A DNA stretch of 64,000 nt from JABCZS01 sp041660525 (lineage in GTDB: Bacteria > Pseudomonadota > Gammaproteobacteria > JABCZS01), in the NCBI GenBank assembly GCA_041660525.1, contig JBAZWD010000001.1, positions 397,778 through 461,777 of the forward strand, written 5' to 3'. Shown one piece after another: positions 1-8,490 of this stretch. The notes under the pieces were generated by a model, which worked only from the letters and a program-made list of their open reading frames with translations, made no database searches and was not told the DNA's origin. The translations under genes were made by a program, and so were the position numbers. Position 1 is the first letter of the stretch. The number at the start of each line of letters is the position of its first letter.

Positions 1-1
1 A

Positions 2-2467
2 TGGTTGCAAAATCTTGATAGGATCAATAAAAATACATGTGAGGTTTACCGAATAAGACATACCAATGAATTGGATTATGACAGTGATGTTATATTTTTA
101 GAGCCTCATCCTAATAACTTTGTTGAGTCAAAACAATTTCAGCATGATGTTATTGCCGTGATTGATTCATTAAATGAAAATCTCAAATCGCCAAAACGAA
201 TCACCGTTGTACTTGATGTTACGCTGAATTCGATTAATGATGACTATATAAAAAGTTTGTTATATTCAGCCGCATCCTTAATCAAGGACGGACGGCTAAA
301 TATAATATTAATTCAGAGTTTAACGAAATTTCAACAACTTGGCTTAGATAAACGTAGCGCTGGACTGCTCATTGCGATCAATCAGCCTGAAAAGTGGAGT
401 GATTTTAATAATAAGATTGAAGACACTGGCAAACAAGAGAGAGCGGATCACTCAACGCTTAAATATTTCTCATCATTCTATATCTATCCTGAGCTACCAA
501 AATTATATATGCAGAATATTAATGATGGTGTGAATAGATTATACAACAGAATAATTGATAAAATTAACGGCTTCGTAAGTAGCAGAAATTTTTTAAATAT
601 CACCACGAGCACAGATGGTGGTTCATGTTATGTTTCATTAAATTTTAATAATTTATTTGCTAAAATAGATTCCAATTTTGATTTTAACATGTATGATGCG
701 GAAAAATTTGCAGAACATTTTATTGAATATTTCATCGTTCCTACTTGTAAAGCTATGAGATTACCCATCAGCCAAAGAATGAGCATCGGCTTTCCTCTGT
801 CTAGCATTAACTATGCTAACACGTCATTAAGATTTACTGTAGGTTTAGAAAATAATGATGCTTTGAATGATTATGCTGAAGTTTTTGCTTGTGCAGCATA
901 TGTTTTAAATAACATTGACAATCCTCACATGCTTTTTGCAAAGTATTCATCGATAGAGTATGTTAAAGAATTCTTTACCCAAAAGTCACGAATTTTTTGC
1001 GCATCAATTAAAGATTTGGATGCCACATATGAGGTATCATTTGATATTAATGGTAATATTATTTTTGGTAGACTTTTTTTTGACAAAACGTTAGACAACG
1101 AATACTTTACTGTAAATATAAACAATGGAGAAACCAGAGTAGATAAAGTAAATAAAATTTTAGGAGGTGGATGGTCGACTCGGCCTTTGGGGCTGGAGTT
1201 TTATGCAGATGGAAAAAAATTATCTGATGATAGCAAAATTTGCAGAGAACTTTATATCTCGTTATACCCAAATGATACGATCGGAAATAAGGCTTTTATT
1301 GATCAACTCATGTTTACTGATAAAGCACTGCGTATTAACTGTGCTGTACATACAATGCTTCATTTAAGACACCTCATTGTTGGTCCGGTCACGACGAATA
1401 GTTATCCAATGTATTTGTTTATGGCGGAACGTTATGTATTTAGCCATTTTAATGGGAAAGACTATCAACTTACAACCGAAGGATTTAGACAGGAATCTTT
1501 TTCAGATAATATTGCGTTTATACAACAAGGAAATATCACTTTAGATTTAAATTCACTGACACTGACTGATCGCAATTACTTTTTTAGAGAAACAGCATTA
1601 TCGCCAACGCAAGACAATGATGAAAATGTGCCAATAAATTTCAAAGATAAAAACGCATTGCATTTTAAGCCAGCTGAAAATGATAAAAGCAAGATATCAA
1701 TTTTTGGCTTTGCAAGTAGCATGCTGCATGAGCCGATATATAAAATATATTTTGAAAGAGACTACTTATGCAACACGAACTCACCAGGCGTTAGTGTTTA
1801 TAAAAGATATATCAATACTCGTCTAACAAGCTTTGAAATTGATTTTTGGTGCGAAAAAAACTCGCAATACGCACGCTTTCTTTGCTTACTTATAGCCATC
1901 ATAATGAAAGAAAGGCATTCTTGTTCATTTACGGCATATGATTATAATTATTCACGATTTTTATTTGATTTACCATTTGATGATAATACAGATATACAGT
2001 TTAGTGAGGTTGTAAATTTAGTCGCAAACCATAAAGAATCCTTGGTCAGCGCACTTGAATTAGAATCAAATCGAGTAAACAACAGAAACATTGAACCATC
2101 AAATAATGACCGTGACTATATTTTTAATTACACCTTAGGTTGGCCAAGTGGTAACACAGGTGTAAATATATTTACAAACTTGAACCTTCTAAAAAAAGCT
2201 TTGTCTATTGTCAATATTCAACTCAATATGGGTGCATATTACCCTGCACTATTAGCAATGTTTGGTGTAACAGAAAAAAGAGCAACTGGCCCCAAAGTAT
2301 CTTCTGCACTCGAAAAAATTGCAGAAAAATACGATAAAGAAATTGTCATGAAAACCGCAGTCCAATTTTATCATTGGACGAAAAATAAAAATCGTCATCT
2401 TAATATGAAGGGTAGCGAAATCTATTTCGAAGCTAAAAAGCAAACCGCGAAAGCTAGGAATTCGTAA
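2..2467 (+). CDS. Unknown large protein, 5' end outside the window
   Basis: The frame is open to the left edge of the window, so the N-terminus is probably missing; the first usable start inside the window is a TTG at 5 (820 residues). I recognise no domain. The protein is rich in Asn, Tyr, Phe and Lys, has no obvious membrane segment or signal peptide, and looks soluble, with alternating hydrophobic stretches. It is a single gene; the next gene on this strand begins after about 165 bases of regulatory DNA. Large Asn/Lys-rich proteins of this kind are common as candidate secreted effectors in Legionellales, but nothing in the sequence proves secretion. Confidence 0.75.
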   Translation, partial: WLQNLDRINKNTCEVYRIRHTNELDYDSDVIFLEPHPNNFVESKQFQHDVIAVIDSLNENLKSPKRITVVLDVTLNSINDDYIKSLLYSAASLIKDGRLNIILIQSLTKFQQLGLDKRSAGLLIAINQPEKWSDFNNKIEDTGKQERADHSTLKYFSSFYIYPELPKLYMQNINDGVNRLYNRIIDKINGFVSSRNFLNITTSTDGGSCYVSLNFNNLFAKIDSNFDFNMYDAEKFAEHFIEYFIVPTCKAMRLPISQRMSIGFPLSSINYANTSLRFTVGLENNDALNDYAEVFACAAYVLNNIDNPHMLFAKYSSIEYVKEFFTQKSRIFCASIKDLDATYEVSFDINGNIIFGRLFFDKTLDNEYFTVNINNGETRVDKVNKILGGGWSTRPLGLEFYADGKKLSDDSKICRELYISLYPNDTIGNKAFIDQLMFTDKALRINCAVHTMLHLRHLIVGPVTTNSYPMYLFMAERYVFSHFNGKDYQLTTEGFRQESFSDNIAFIQQGNITLDLNSLTLTDRNYFFRETALSPTQDNDENVPINFKDKNALHFKPAENDKSKISIFGFASSMLHEPIYKIYFERDYLCNTNSPGVSVYKRYINTRLTSFEIDFWCEKNSQYARFLCLLIAIIMKERHSCSFTAYDYNYSRFLFDLPFDDNTDIQFSEVVNLVANHKESLVSALELESNRVNNRNIEPSNNDRDYIFNYTLGWPSGNTGVNIFTNLNLLKKALSIVNIQLNMGAYYPALLAMFGVTEKRATGPKVSSALEKIAEKYDKEIVMKTAVQFYHWTKNKNRHLNMKGSEIYFEAKKQTAKARNS

Positions 2468-2546
2468 AAATCTTCCCATGAAGCCACTTATTTATTAAAC
2501 TCTGATTCACCAGCAAGTTAATTCTAAATAAAATTCATAGGGTTGC

Positions 2547-2625
2547 TATAATGGGGAGAATAAATCATCTATTCTCCGCATAAAGTGCCATTTTTTGCGG
2601 AGAATATGCGCTATAATCTCCGCAT
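2547..2625 (+). promoter_or_regulatory. fic promoter region with two TATAAT boxes and repeated dyad operators
   Basis: There are two perfect TATAAT hexamers, at 2547-2552 (preceded by TGC, an extended -10) and 2612-2617. The half-site TCTCCGCA occurs at 2573-2580 and 2617-2624, and its reverse complement TGCGGAGA at 2596-2603. A second dyad pairs GGAGAATA (2555-2562) with TATTCTCC (2570-2577). The 2596-2603/2617-2624 arms bracket the second -10 box, which suggests repression by a dimer, probably autoregulation of the fic gene. From the downstream -10, the leader would be only about ten bases. Confidence 0.7.
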
Positions 2626-2634
2626 GGGGGTTTT

Positions 2635-3732
2635 ATGCAGCGCTATATCTATCAACTGTCTACTTGGCCAATGTTTAATTGGGACCAAGAGAAAATAGCT
2701 AATCAACTTGCTAATATACATCAGCGTCAGGGCCAGTTAATTGGTTTGATGCAGGCGTTAGGCTTTACTATTCAAAAAGAAACAGTATTGCAAATGTTAA
2801 CCCTAGACGTGACGCAATCCAGTGAAATTGAAGGCGAAATGCTGAATGCTTATGAAGTGCGATCTTCTATTGCCAAACGTTTAGGGATCCCGTTAGCGCA
2901 ATATGTAAAATCCAGTCGTCAAGTGGAAGGTATTGTTGCGATGATTATGGATGCTACGCAAAATTTTGATCAACCATTAACGATTGAGCGAATACTACAA
3001 TGGCAGATAGATTTATTATCGGGTGATATTAATCATATTTACACGCGTATAGGTGGATGGCGTGATGATGCACATGGTCCAATGCAAGTTGTTTCTGGTG
3101 CAATAAGTCGAGAAAAGATTCATTTTGAAGCACCCAGTGCAAATGTTTTAGAAAAAGAATTGCAAAACTTTTTTGTATGGATTGAACAAAATAATACGGA
3201 CTTGGTTTTAAAGGCTGCAATTGCGCATTTATGGTTTGTGACTTTGCATCCTTTCGAAGATGGTAATGGCAGAGTAGCTCGCGCAATTAGCGATTATTTT
3301 CTTGCAAAAAGTGAACAAAGCGCACAACGTTTTTACAGTATGTCTGCACAAATAAGAGTTGAGCGTAAAGGATATTATGCTATTTTAGAATCAACGCAAA
3401 AAGGGGATTTAAATATTACGAAATATTTAGAGTGGTTTTTATCTTGTTTACTGCATGCCATTGAAAATACTGAACAGACTATTAAACTTGTTTTATTTAA
3501 AAAACAATTTTGGGAAATTCATCAAAGCCTTGATATCAATATACGACAAAAATTAATGCTCAATAAATTGTTAGATGGTTTTAAAGGAAAATTAACAACA
3601 AGCAAATGGAGTAAGATTGCCAAATGCTCACAAGACACGGCGTTGCGTGATATCCAGCAATTAATTCATCAAGATATTTTAATAAAAGATCAGGCGGGTG
3701 GGCGTAGCACAAGTTATTCATTAAAAATTTAA
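2635..3732 (+). CDS. Fic family protein with N-terminal inhibitory helix (DUF4172 type)
   Basis: This 365-residue protein carries the complete Fic active-site motif HPFEDGNGR at residues 205-213. Fic enzymes usually transfer AMP from ATP to Ser, Thr or Tyr hydroxyls on target proteins. The motif S62-x3-E66-G67 matches the [S/T]xxxE[G/N] inhibitory helix. Its N-terminal position makes this a class II, self-inhibited Fic, so no separate antitoxin is expected. The C-terminal part (about 285-365) looks like a winged-helix DNA-binding domain, consistent with autoregulation at the dyads upstream. The ATG at 2635 follows a GGGGG ribosome-binding sequence; an ATG at 2624 is out of frame. The downstream reductase gene starts 12 bases after the stop and may be cotranscribed. 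Confidence 0.9.
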   Translation: MQRYIYQLSTWPMFNWDQEKIANQLANIHQRQGQLIGLMQALGFTIQKETVLQMLTLDVTQSSEIEGEMLNAYEVRSSIAKRLGIPLAQYVKSSRQVEGIVAMIMDATQNFDQPLTIERILQWQIDLLSGDINHIYTRIGGWRDDAHGPMQVVSGAISREKIHFEAPSANVLEKELQNFFVWIEQNNTDLVLKAAIAHLWFVTLHPFEDGNGRVARAISDYFLAKSEQSAQRFYSMSAQIRVERKGYYAILESTQKGDLNITKYLEWFLSCLLHAIENTEQTIKLVLFKKQFWEIHQSLDINIRQKLMLNKLLDGFKGKLTTSKWSKIAKCSQDTALRDIQQLIHQDILIKDQAGGRSTSYSLKI

Positions 3733-3744
3733 GGAAATAAAACC

Positions 3745-4299
3745 ATGCGTATATTCATGTTTGCAGCAGCGTTACGCGCTGAATCCACCAATAAAAAATT
3801 AATTAATATTGCTGCCGATTTAGCAAAAAAAGCAGGGCATGAAGTTGATCTTGCAGAATTTTCTGAATTTATGTTGCCGCTTTATGATGGTGATATGGAA
3901 ACAAATCAAGGCATTCCACAAATAGCAAAAGATTTTGCAGCACGTATGCAACAAGCAAATGCGGTGATTATTTCTAGCCCTGAGTATAATCATTCAACGC
4001 CAGGTACTTTAAAAAATTTAATTGATTGGGTTTCACGTATACAACCTTCACCTTGGAAAAATCAATATATTTTATTGTTGTCGGCATCGCCTGCAATGGT
4101 CGGTGGTAATCGTGGCTTGTGGGCGACACGTATCCCATTGGAATGTTGTGGGAGCTTTGTTTATCCCGATATGTTTTCATTATCCAATGCTTATACTGCA
4201 TTTGATCAAAATAACCAATTGCTGGATAAAAAGTTAACGGAACGTTTGCAAGGATTAATAAAAGATTTTGCGCAGCATGCAGCGCAGTGCACACGGTAG
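3745..4299 (+). CDS. NADPH-dependent FMN reductase family protein
   Basis: The 184-residue flavodoxin-like protein has the family hallmark SSPEYNHSTPGTLKNLIDW at residues 77-95, which binds FMN phosphate and forms the active-site loop in SsuE/ChrR/YieF-type quinone or azo reductases. The N-terminus (MRIFMFAAALRAESTN) is the usual first strand and phosphate loop. Members reduce quinones, chromate or flavins with NAD(P)H; the true substrate cannot be told from sequence. An AAGGAA ribosome-binding site lies 9 bases before the ATG. It lies 12 bases behind fic and may share its transcript. Confidence 0.85.
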   Translation: MRIFMFAAALRAESTNKKLINIAADLAKKAGHEVDLAEFSEFMLPLYDGDMETNQGIPQIAKDFAARMQQANAVIISSPEYNHSTPGTLKNLIDWVSRIQPSPWKNQYILLLSASPAMVGGNRGLWATRIPLECCGSFVYPDMFSLSNAYTAFDQNNQLLDKKLTERLQGLIKDFAQHAAQCTR

Positions 4300-4307
4300 T
4301 GCACTGC
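4284..4307. terminator. Hairpin between convergent genes
   Basis: GCAGTGCAC at 4284-4292 pairs perfectly with GTGCACTGC at 4299-4307 across a six-base loop. The stem includes the stop codon of the reductase gene and lies just before the end of the convergent SnoaL-like gene. There is no long U-tract on either strand, so it is a possible bidirectional terminator or 3'-end stabiliser. Confidence 0.45.
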
Positions 4308-4318
4308 TACATTATTGA

Positions 4319-4834
4319 CTAATGATGACCGTCGGGTAAATAAGAAGAATGGTGATTGATAATCAGCCAGTTACCATTGATTTTTTCATAAACAAAGGTG
4401 AAACGTGCCGGCACATCGACCTTATTGCCTTTATCATCCAAATATTCAAATGTGTATAAACCGGTATTGACGGCAACATCATTGAATACTTGTGTATACA
4501 ATTTTTCTGTTTGTGCTTTTAAATCTTTTAATTTTGTGAATTCCACAAAATAAGCACGAATGTCTGAACTGGTAAAATCATACAGTTCTTGCGAAGTATC
4601 ATTGCTGAGTTTGATTTTAATTTGAGGTGATAGCGTAGGAAGCAAAACGGCATTCGGTGCATAAAGAGCTGCAACTTCTGTGGCATTACCTTTAGCTGAT
4701 TCCACAGTTGTTATCCAAGTGTTATACGCTTCTTTTACTAAGCCAGCATCATCTGCAGGTGTTGTATCCGCCAAAGCAATAGACGTAGCCAATACAAGTG
4801 GTAGACAGAATATACAATGTATCCATAGCCGCAT
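4319..4834 (-). CDS. Secreted SnoaL/CaMKII-association-domain-like protein
   Basis: The 171-residue protein begins with a clear Sec signal peptide (residues 1-22, ending IALA-DTTP). The mature part is a single cone-shaped alpha+beta domain of the SnoaL-like/DUF4440 or CaMKII association-domain group, recognised from the start helix (LVKEAYNTWITTVES), the APNAVLLPTLS strand and the C-terminal FTFVYEKINGNWLIINHHSS strand pair. Proteins of this group are small periplasmic ligand-binding or isomerase-like domains with no fixed function. It is the first gene upstream of folE2 on this strand, 20 bases away, but the exported location argues against a role in pterin metabolism. Confidence 0.75.
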   Translation of the reverse strand: MRLWIHCIFCLPLVLATSIALADTTPADDAGLVKEAYNTWITTVESAKGNATEVAALYAPNAVLLPTLSPQIKIKLSNDTSQELYDFTSSDIRAYFVEFTKLKDLKAQTEKLYTQVFNDVAVNTGLYTFEYLDDKGNKVDVPARFTFVYEKINGNWLIINHHSSYLPDGHH

Positions 4835-4854
4835 ATTAAAAACCTCCGTGTAAA

Positions 4855-5670
4855 TTAATGTTGATGAGCATCCTTTTTAGTCAAACTCGTTTCTTTGTTA
4901 AGCATAGCATAAGCTGAATGATTATGAATCGATTCAAAATTTTCAGATTCAATGGCAAAATTTAAAATACGATCATCTTCATTCAAACTGCGGGCGACAT
5001 CGCGCACTAAATCTTCTACAAATTTAGGATTGTTATACGCTTTTTCCGTGACGTATTTTTCATCCGCACGTTTTAGAACGCCGAATAATTCGCAAGACGC
5101 TTGCGCTTCGCAATATTCGATTAGATCTTCAAACCAAATATCGGGTGCCACATGTGCAATCACGGTAATGTGTGAACGTTGATTGTGCGCACCGTATTCT
5201 GAAATTTCTTTTGAACAAGGACATAAGCTGGTAACAGGAACAACGACTTTCATGGTTACATACGCTTGACCATGAAACCATTCGCCAAATAAACTAACTT
5301 GGTAATCCATAATGCTTGCAGCTTTTGACATGGGTGCAAATTTACGAATAAAAAATGGAAATGTCATATCAATAAAACCTTGCTGCGCTTCTAAGCGTTC
5401 TGTCATGGTTTTTAATAAGTCATGAAAATTTTTCATGTTAATCAATTCTTGCGTTTGCAATACTTCTAAAAAACGGGACATGTGTGTGCCGCGCGTATTG
5501 GGTGCCAGATCCACATACATATCGATAGTTGCAACACTGGCAATATTTTTTTGCTCACGATTGCTTACTAAAATAGGGTGCTTAATGCCTTTCACACCGA
5601 CTTTATTAATCGGCATATTGCGATGATCATGACGTGCTTGGACATCTGCAATCAGCGTAGTATCAGTCAT
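4855..5670 (-). CDS. folE2: GTP cyclohydrolase FolE2 (type IB)
   Basis: FolE2 converts GTP to 7,8-dihydroneopterin triphosphate, the first step of folate (and queuosine) synthesis, and is the less zinc-strict alternative to FolE. The 271-residue length is normal. The metal-site signature SLCPCSKEISEYGAHNQRSH is present with Cys150, Cys152, His162 and His167, and the N-terminal HDHRNMPINKVGVKG block is also typical. queD lies 5 bases upstream in the same direction. Both enzymes handle the same pterin intermediate, so the pair probably feeds preQ0/queuosine as well as folate. Confidence 0.95.
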   Translation of the reverse strand: MTDTTLIADVQARHDHRNMPINKVGVKGIKHPILVSNREQKNIASVATIDMYVDLAPNTRGTHMSRFLEVLQTQELINMKNFHDLLKTMTERLEAQQGFIDMTFPFFIRKFAPMSKAASIMDYQVSLFGEWFHGQAYVTMKVVVPVTSLCPCSKEISEYGAHNQRSHITVIAHVAPDIWFEDLIEYCEAQASCELFGVLKRADEKYVTEKAYNNPKFVEDLVRDVARSLNEDDRILNFAIESENFESIHNHSAYAMLNKETSLTKKDAHQH

Positions 5671-5675
5671 ATTTT

Positions 5676-6065
5676 TTAAACCTCTTCTTCAGTGAATCTT
5701 ACGCCGCTATTTTCTGATTCCCAAACAGAAACCGCAGATAAATGTGCGACGTCTTCATTCAATTGTTTTTTTAATTCAAAGTAAGCCCATTGCGCAATAT
5801 TTTCTGCGGTAGGACTGATTTTATCAAACGGTGGAATTTCATTTAAATAACGGTGATCAATTTTATCAATTAAATTTTGCGTTGCGCTTTTGAGATCTTG
5901 GAAATCAATTAAAATACCAATTTCATTTAATTGCGTGCCTTTAACTTCTACTTCCATTCTAAAGTTATGTCCGTGCAGGCGTGCGCAAATACCAGGATGT
6001 CCTGGAATTACGTGCGCTGCAGAAAAACGGCTAACTGTTTTGATGGTGAACGTTTTTTGTTTCAT
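5676..6065 (-). CDS. queD: 6-carboxy-tetrahydropterin synthase QueD
   Basis: QueD turns dihydroneopterin triphosphate into 6-carboxy-5,6,7,8-tetrahydropterin, the second step of queuosine biosynthesis. This 129-residue protein has the zinc ligands His18, His31 and His33 (SAAH and HGH motifs) and the catalytic Cys27, all in the expected order. A longer frame is open upstream, but the ATG at 6065 gives the correct N-terminus (MKQKTFTIK) and has an AAGG sequence about ten bases before it. It overlaps the end of dxs by 35 bases and is followed by folE2, so dxs-queD-folE2 are probably translated from one message. Confidence 0.93.
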   Translation of the reverse strand: MKQKTFTIKTVSRFSAAHVIPGHPGICARLHGHNFRMEVEVKGTQLNEIGILIDFQDLKSATQNLIDKIDHRYLNEIPPFDKISPTAENIAQWAYFELKKQLNEDVAHLSAVSVWESENSGVRFTEEEV

Positions 6066-7926
6066 GTGCGGTATACCTTGTAATGCGATCCATAATCCCA
6101 GCGGCATCTAGGCCGTATTGGCTTAATAATGCTTCGGGTGTATCGTGTGGCGTAAATTCATCGGGTAAACCTAAATTTAATATACGGCAATGTGCACCCG
6201 CATTTAAAATCACTTGGTTTACAGCACTTCCTGCGCCACCGATGATCGTATTCTCTTCGAGTGTGACGATCGTTGTATGTGTTTTTGCACATTTTAAAAT
6301 CGTATGTGTATCTAATGGTTTAATAAAACGCATATCAATAACCGTTGCATCGAGTTGTTCGGCTACTGTCAGTGCAGCAGGTAATAAGGTACCAAAGCAA
6401 AGCAATGCAATATTTTTTCCCTCACGACAAACACGTGCTTGTCCTATGGGTAAACTGTTTAATTCTTTTTTTATTTCAAGGCCCGTGCCACAACCACGTG
6501 GATAACGTACGGCAGCAGGTCCTGGATAATAAAATCCGGTCGTTAATAAATCACGGCATTCTTGTTCATCACTCGGTGCCATAATAATCATATTGGGAAT
6601 ACAATTTAAAAAACTTAAATCAAAACTGCCATTATGTGTAGGTGCATCAGCGCCAACAAGTCCTGCTCTATCAAGCGCAAACAAAACATCTAAATCTTGC
6701 AAGGCCACATCGTGAATTAATTGATCATAAGCACGTTGTAAAAATGTAGAATAAATAGCAACAACGGGTTTTAAACCTTCACATGCCATACCAGCAGCTA
6801 AAGTCACACTGTGTTGTTCTGCAATACCCACATCTATGTAACGATCAGGAAATTGTTGTGCAAACGAAACCATGCCAGAGCCTTCACACATTGCAGGTGT
6901 GATCGCAACTAATTGCGGTGATTGCTCGGCCATGTCACATAACCAATCGCCAAATATTTGTGAATATGTGGGTTTTGCTTTTGCAGTGGATTTTTTTTCT
7001 GCAGTTAAAAATCCGGGTGAAACCGCGTGGTATTTTATCGGATCAATTTCTGCAGGCTCATAACCTTTACCTTTTTTAGTAACAACATGCAGTAATTTTG
7101 GACCGGATAAAGGATAAAGCGTTTGTAATGTTTTCACCAGTAACGGTAAATCATGACCATCAATAGGGCCAATATAATGAAAACCTAATTCTTCAAATAA
7201 CGTGCCGGGCACCATCATGCCTTTCATATGCAATTCTGCTCGCTTGGCAATTTCTTTCATGGTTTTAGGCATAACATTTAAAACTTTTTTACTGCCTTCA
7301 CGCATCGTAATATAAGTTTTACCGGATAAAATGCGCGCAAAATAATTGGATAACGCGCCAACATTACCTGATATCGACATATCGTTATCATTTAAAACCA
7401 CCAACATATCGGCACGAATGGCGCCGGCATGATTTAAAGCTTCAAAAGCCATACCCGCCGTCATCGCGCCATCACCAATAATGGCGGCGACTTTATAATC
7501 TTGTTTTAATTGTTTGGCCGCTAAAGCCATACCCAATGCTGCGCTAATAGAAGTGCTAGAATGGCCAACGCCGAACGTATCATAAACACTTTCACTGCGT
7601 TTAGGAAAAGCCGATAAACCACCGGCTTTGCGTATGGTTTGAATCAGGGAGCGGCGTTTGGTTAAGATTTTATGTGGATAAGCTTGATGGCCGACATCCC
7701 AAACTAATTTATCAGTAGGAGTATTAAACACATAATGCATAGCAACGGTGAGTTCTACAGTCCCTAAATTAGCGGCAAAATGGCCGCCAGAAATATTAAT
7801 GCTTTCTATAAAAAATGCGCGTAATTCATCGGCAAGCTGGGGAAGCTCTCTTTCATCCATCTCCCGCAACATTTCTGGTGAGGCAATTGAATTTAATAAG
7901 GTAAAATCAGGCGTAATTGTGGTCAT
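6031..7926 (-). CDS. dxs: 1-deoxy-D-xylulose-5-phosphate synthase
   Basis: Dxs condenses pyruvate and glyceraldehyde-3-phosphate, the thiamine-diphosphate-dependent entry step of the MEP isoprenoid pathway. The 631-residue protein has the expected landmarks: SGGHFAANLGTVELTVA with catalytic His49, DVGHQAYPHK (His80), the ThDP motif starting GDGAMTAG at 151, and the pyrimidine-domain sequence DVGIAEQHSVTLAAG. The ATG at 7926 (MTTITPDF) is preferred over an upstream in-frame TTG at 7938. In many gammaproteobacteria dxs directly follows xseB-ispA; here those genes are about 4.5 kb away on the same strand. Confidence 0.96.
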   Translation of the reverse strand: MTTITPDFTLLNSIASPEMLREMDERELPQLADELRAFFIESINISGGHFAANLGTVELTVAMHYVFNTPTDKLVWDVGHQAYPHKILTKRRSLIQTIRKAGGLSAFPKRSESVYDTFGVGHSSTSISAALGMALAAKQLKQDYKVAAIIGDGAMTAGMAFEALNHAGAIRADMLVVLNDNDMSISGNVGALSNYFARILSGKTYITMREGSKKVLNVMPKTMKEIAKRAELHMKGMMVPGTLFEELGFHYIGPIDGHDLPLLVKTLQTLYPLSGPKLLHVVTKKGKGYEPAEIDPIKYHAVSPGFLTAEKKSTAKAKPTYSQIFGDWLCDMAEQSPQLVAITPAMCEGSGMVSFAQQFPDRYIDVGIAEQHSVTLAAGMACEGLKPVVAIYSTFLQRAYDQLIHDVALQDLDVLFALDRAGLVGADAPTHNGSFDLSFLNCIPNMIIMAPSDEQECRDLLTTGFYYPGPAAVRYPRGCGTGLEIKKELNSLPIGQARVCREGKNIALLCFGTLLPAALTVAEQLDATVIDMRFIKPLDTHTILKCAKTHTTIVTLEENTIIGGAGSAVNQVILNAGAHCRILNLGLPDEFTPHDTPEALLSQYGLDAAGIMDRITRYTAHETKNVHHQNS

Positions 7927-7953
7927 TATGGACGGCAATATACCATAAATTCC

Positions 7954-8409
7954 CTACAAGATCTCTATAATCGCCTGCCATTCTTTCTCTGTCACGGGTG
8001 TAATAGACAAACGATTGCCGCGTTGAAGTAAGGGCATGTTTTCTAAAGCAATATTATCTCTTAATTCAGCTAATGTAATAATATCTGCAAATTTCTCTAC
8101 TAATTTAACATTTACACCAAACCAGCGCGGGTTTTTAGGATCTGACTTCGGGTCAAAATAGTGAGATTGAGGGTCAAAAGCCGTTTCATCGGGTTTGCCA
8201 CGGCTGGTAATTTCCATAATGCCAACGATTCCAGGGACTTTACAGCTAGAATGGTAAAAAAATGCCAAATCCCCAGGTTGAAATACGTCCCTTAAGAGGT
8301 TCCGCACCTGATAATTGCGGATTCCGTCCCAAAAGCCTTGTTTCTTGGTTTTAGCCAGATCATCAATGCTGTAAGTCGTAGGTTCTGATTTCATTAGCCA
8401 GTAAGCCAT
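7954..8409 (-). CDS. EVE domain protein
   Basis: The 151-residue protein is a single EVE domain, a PUA-like fold that binds modified bases in DNA or RNA. It shows the typical start MAYWLMKSEP, the QGFWDGIRNYQVRNLLRD segment, the FYHSSCKVPGIVGI core strand and the C-terminal SITPVTEKEWQAI. Of two adjacent ATG codons (8412 and 8409), the second lies at the better distance from an AGGAG ribosome-binding site. It sits 27 bases upstream of dxs, probably in the same transcript, though a functional link is not evident. Confidence 0.9.
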   Translation of the reverse strand: MAYWLMKSEPTTYSIDDLAKTKKQGFWDGIRNYQVRNLLRDVFQPGDLAFFYHSSCKVPGIVGIMEITSRGKPDETAFDPQSHYFDPKSDPKNPRWFGVNVKLVEKFADIITLAELRDNIALENMPLLQRGNRLSITPVTEKEWQAIIEIL

Positions 8410-8490
8410 CATAAACTCCTAAGATTGCCTTAATAAATAGTGAATAGCAACATGGTAATATATTACATTGATTGTAACCTCGGGGTATAT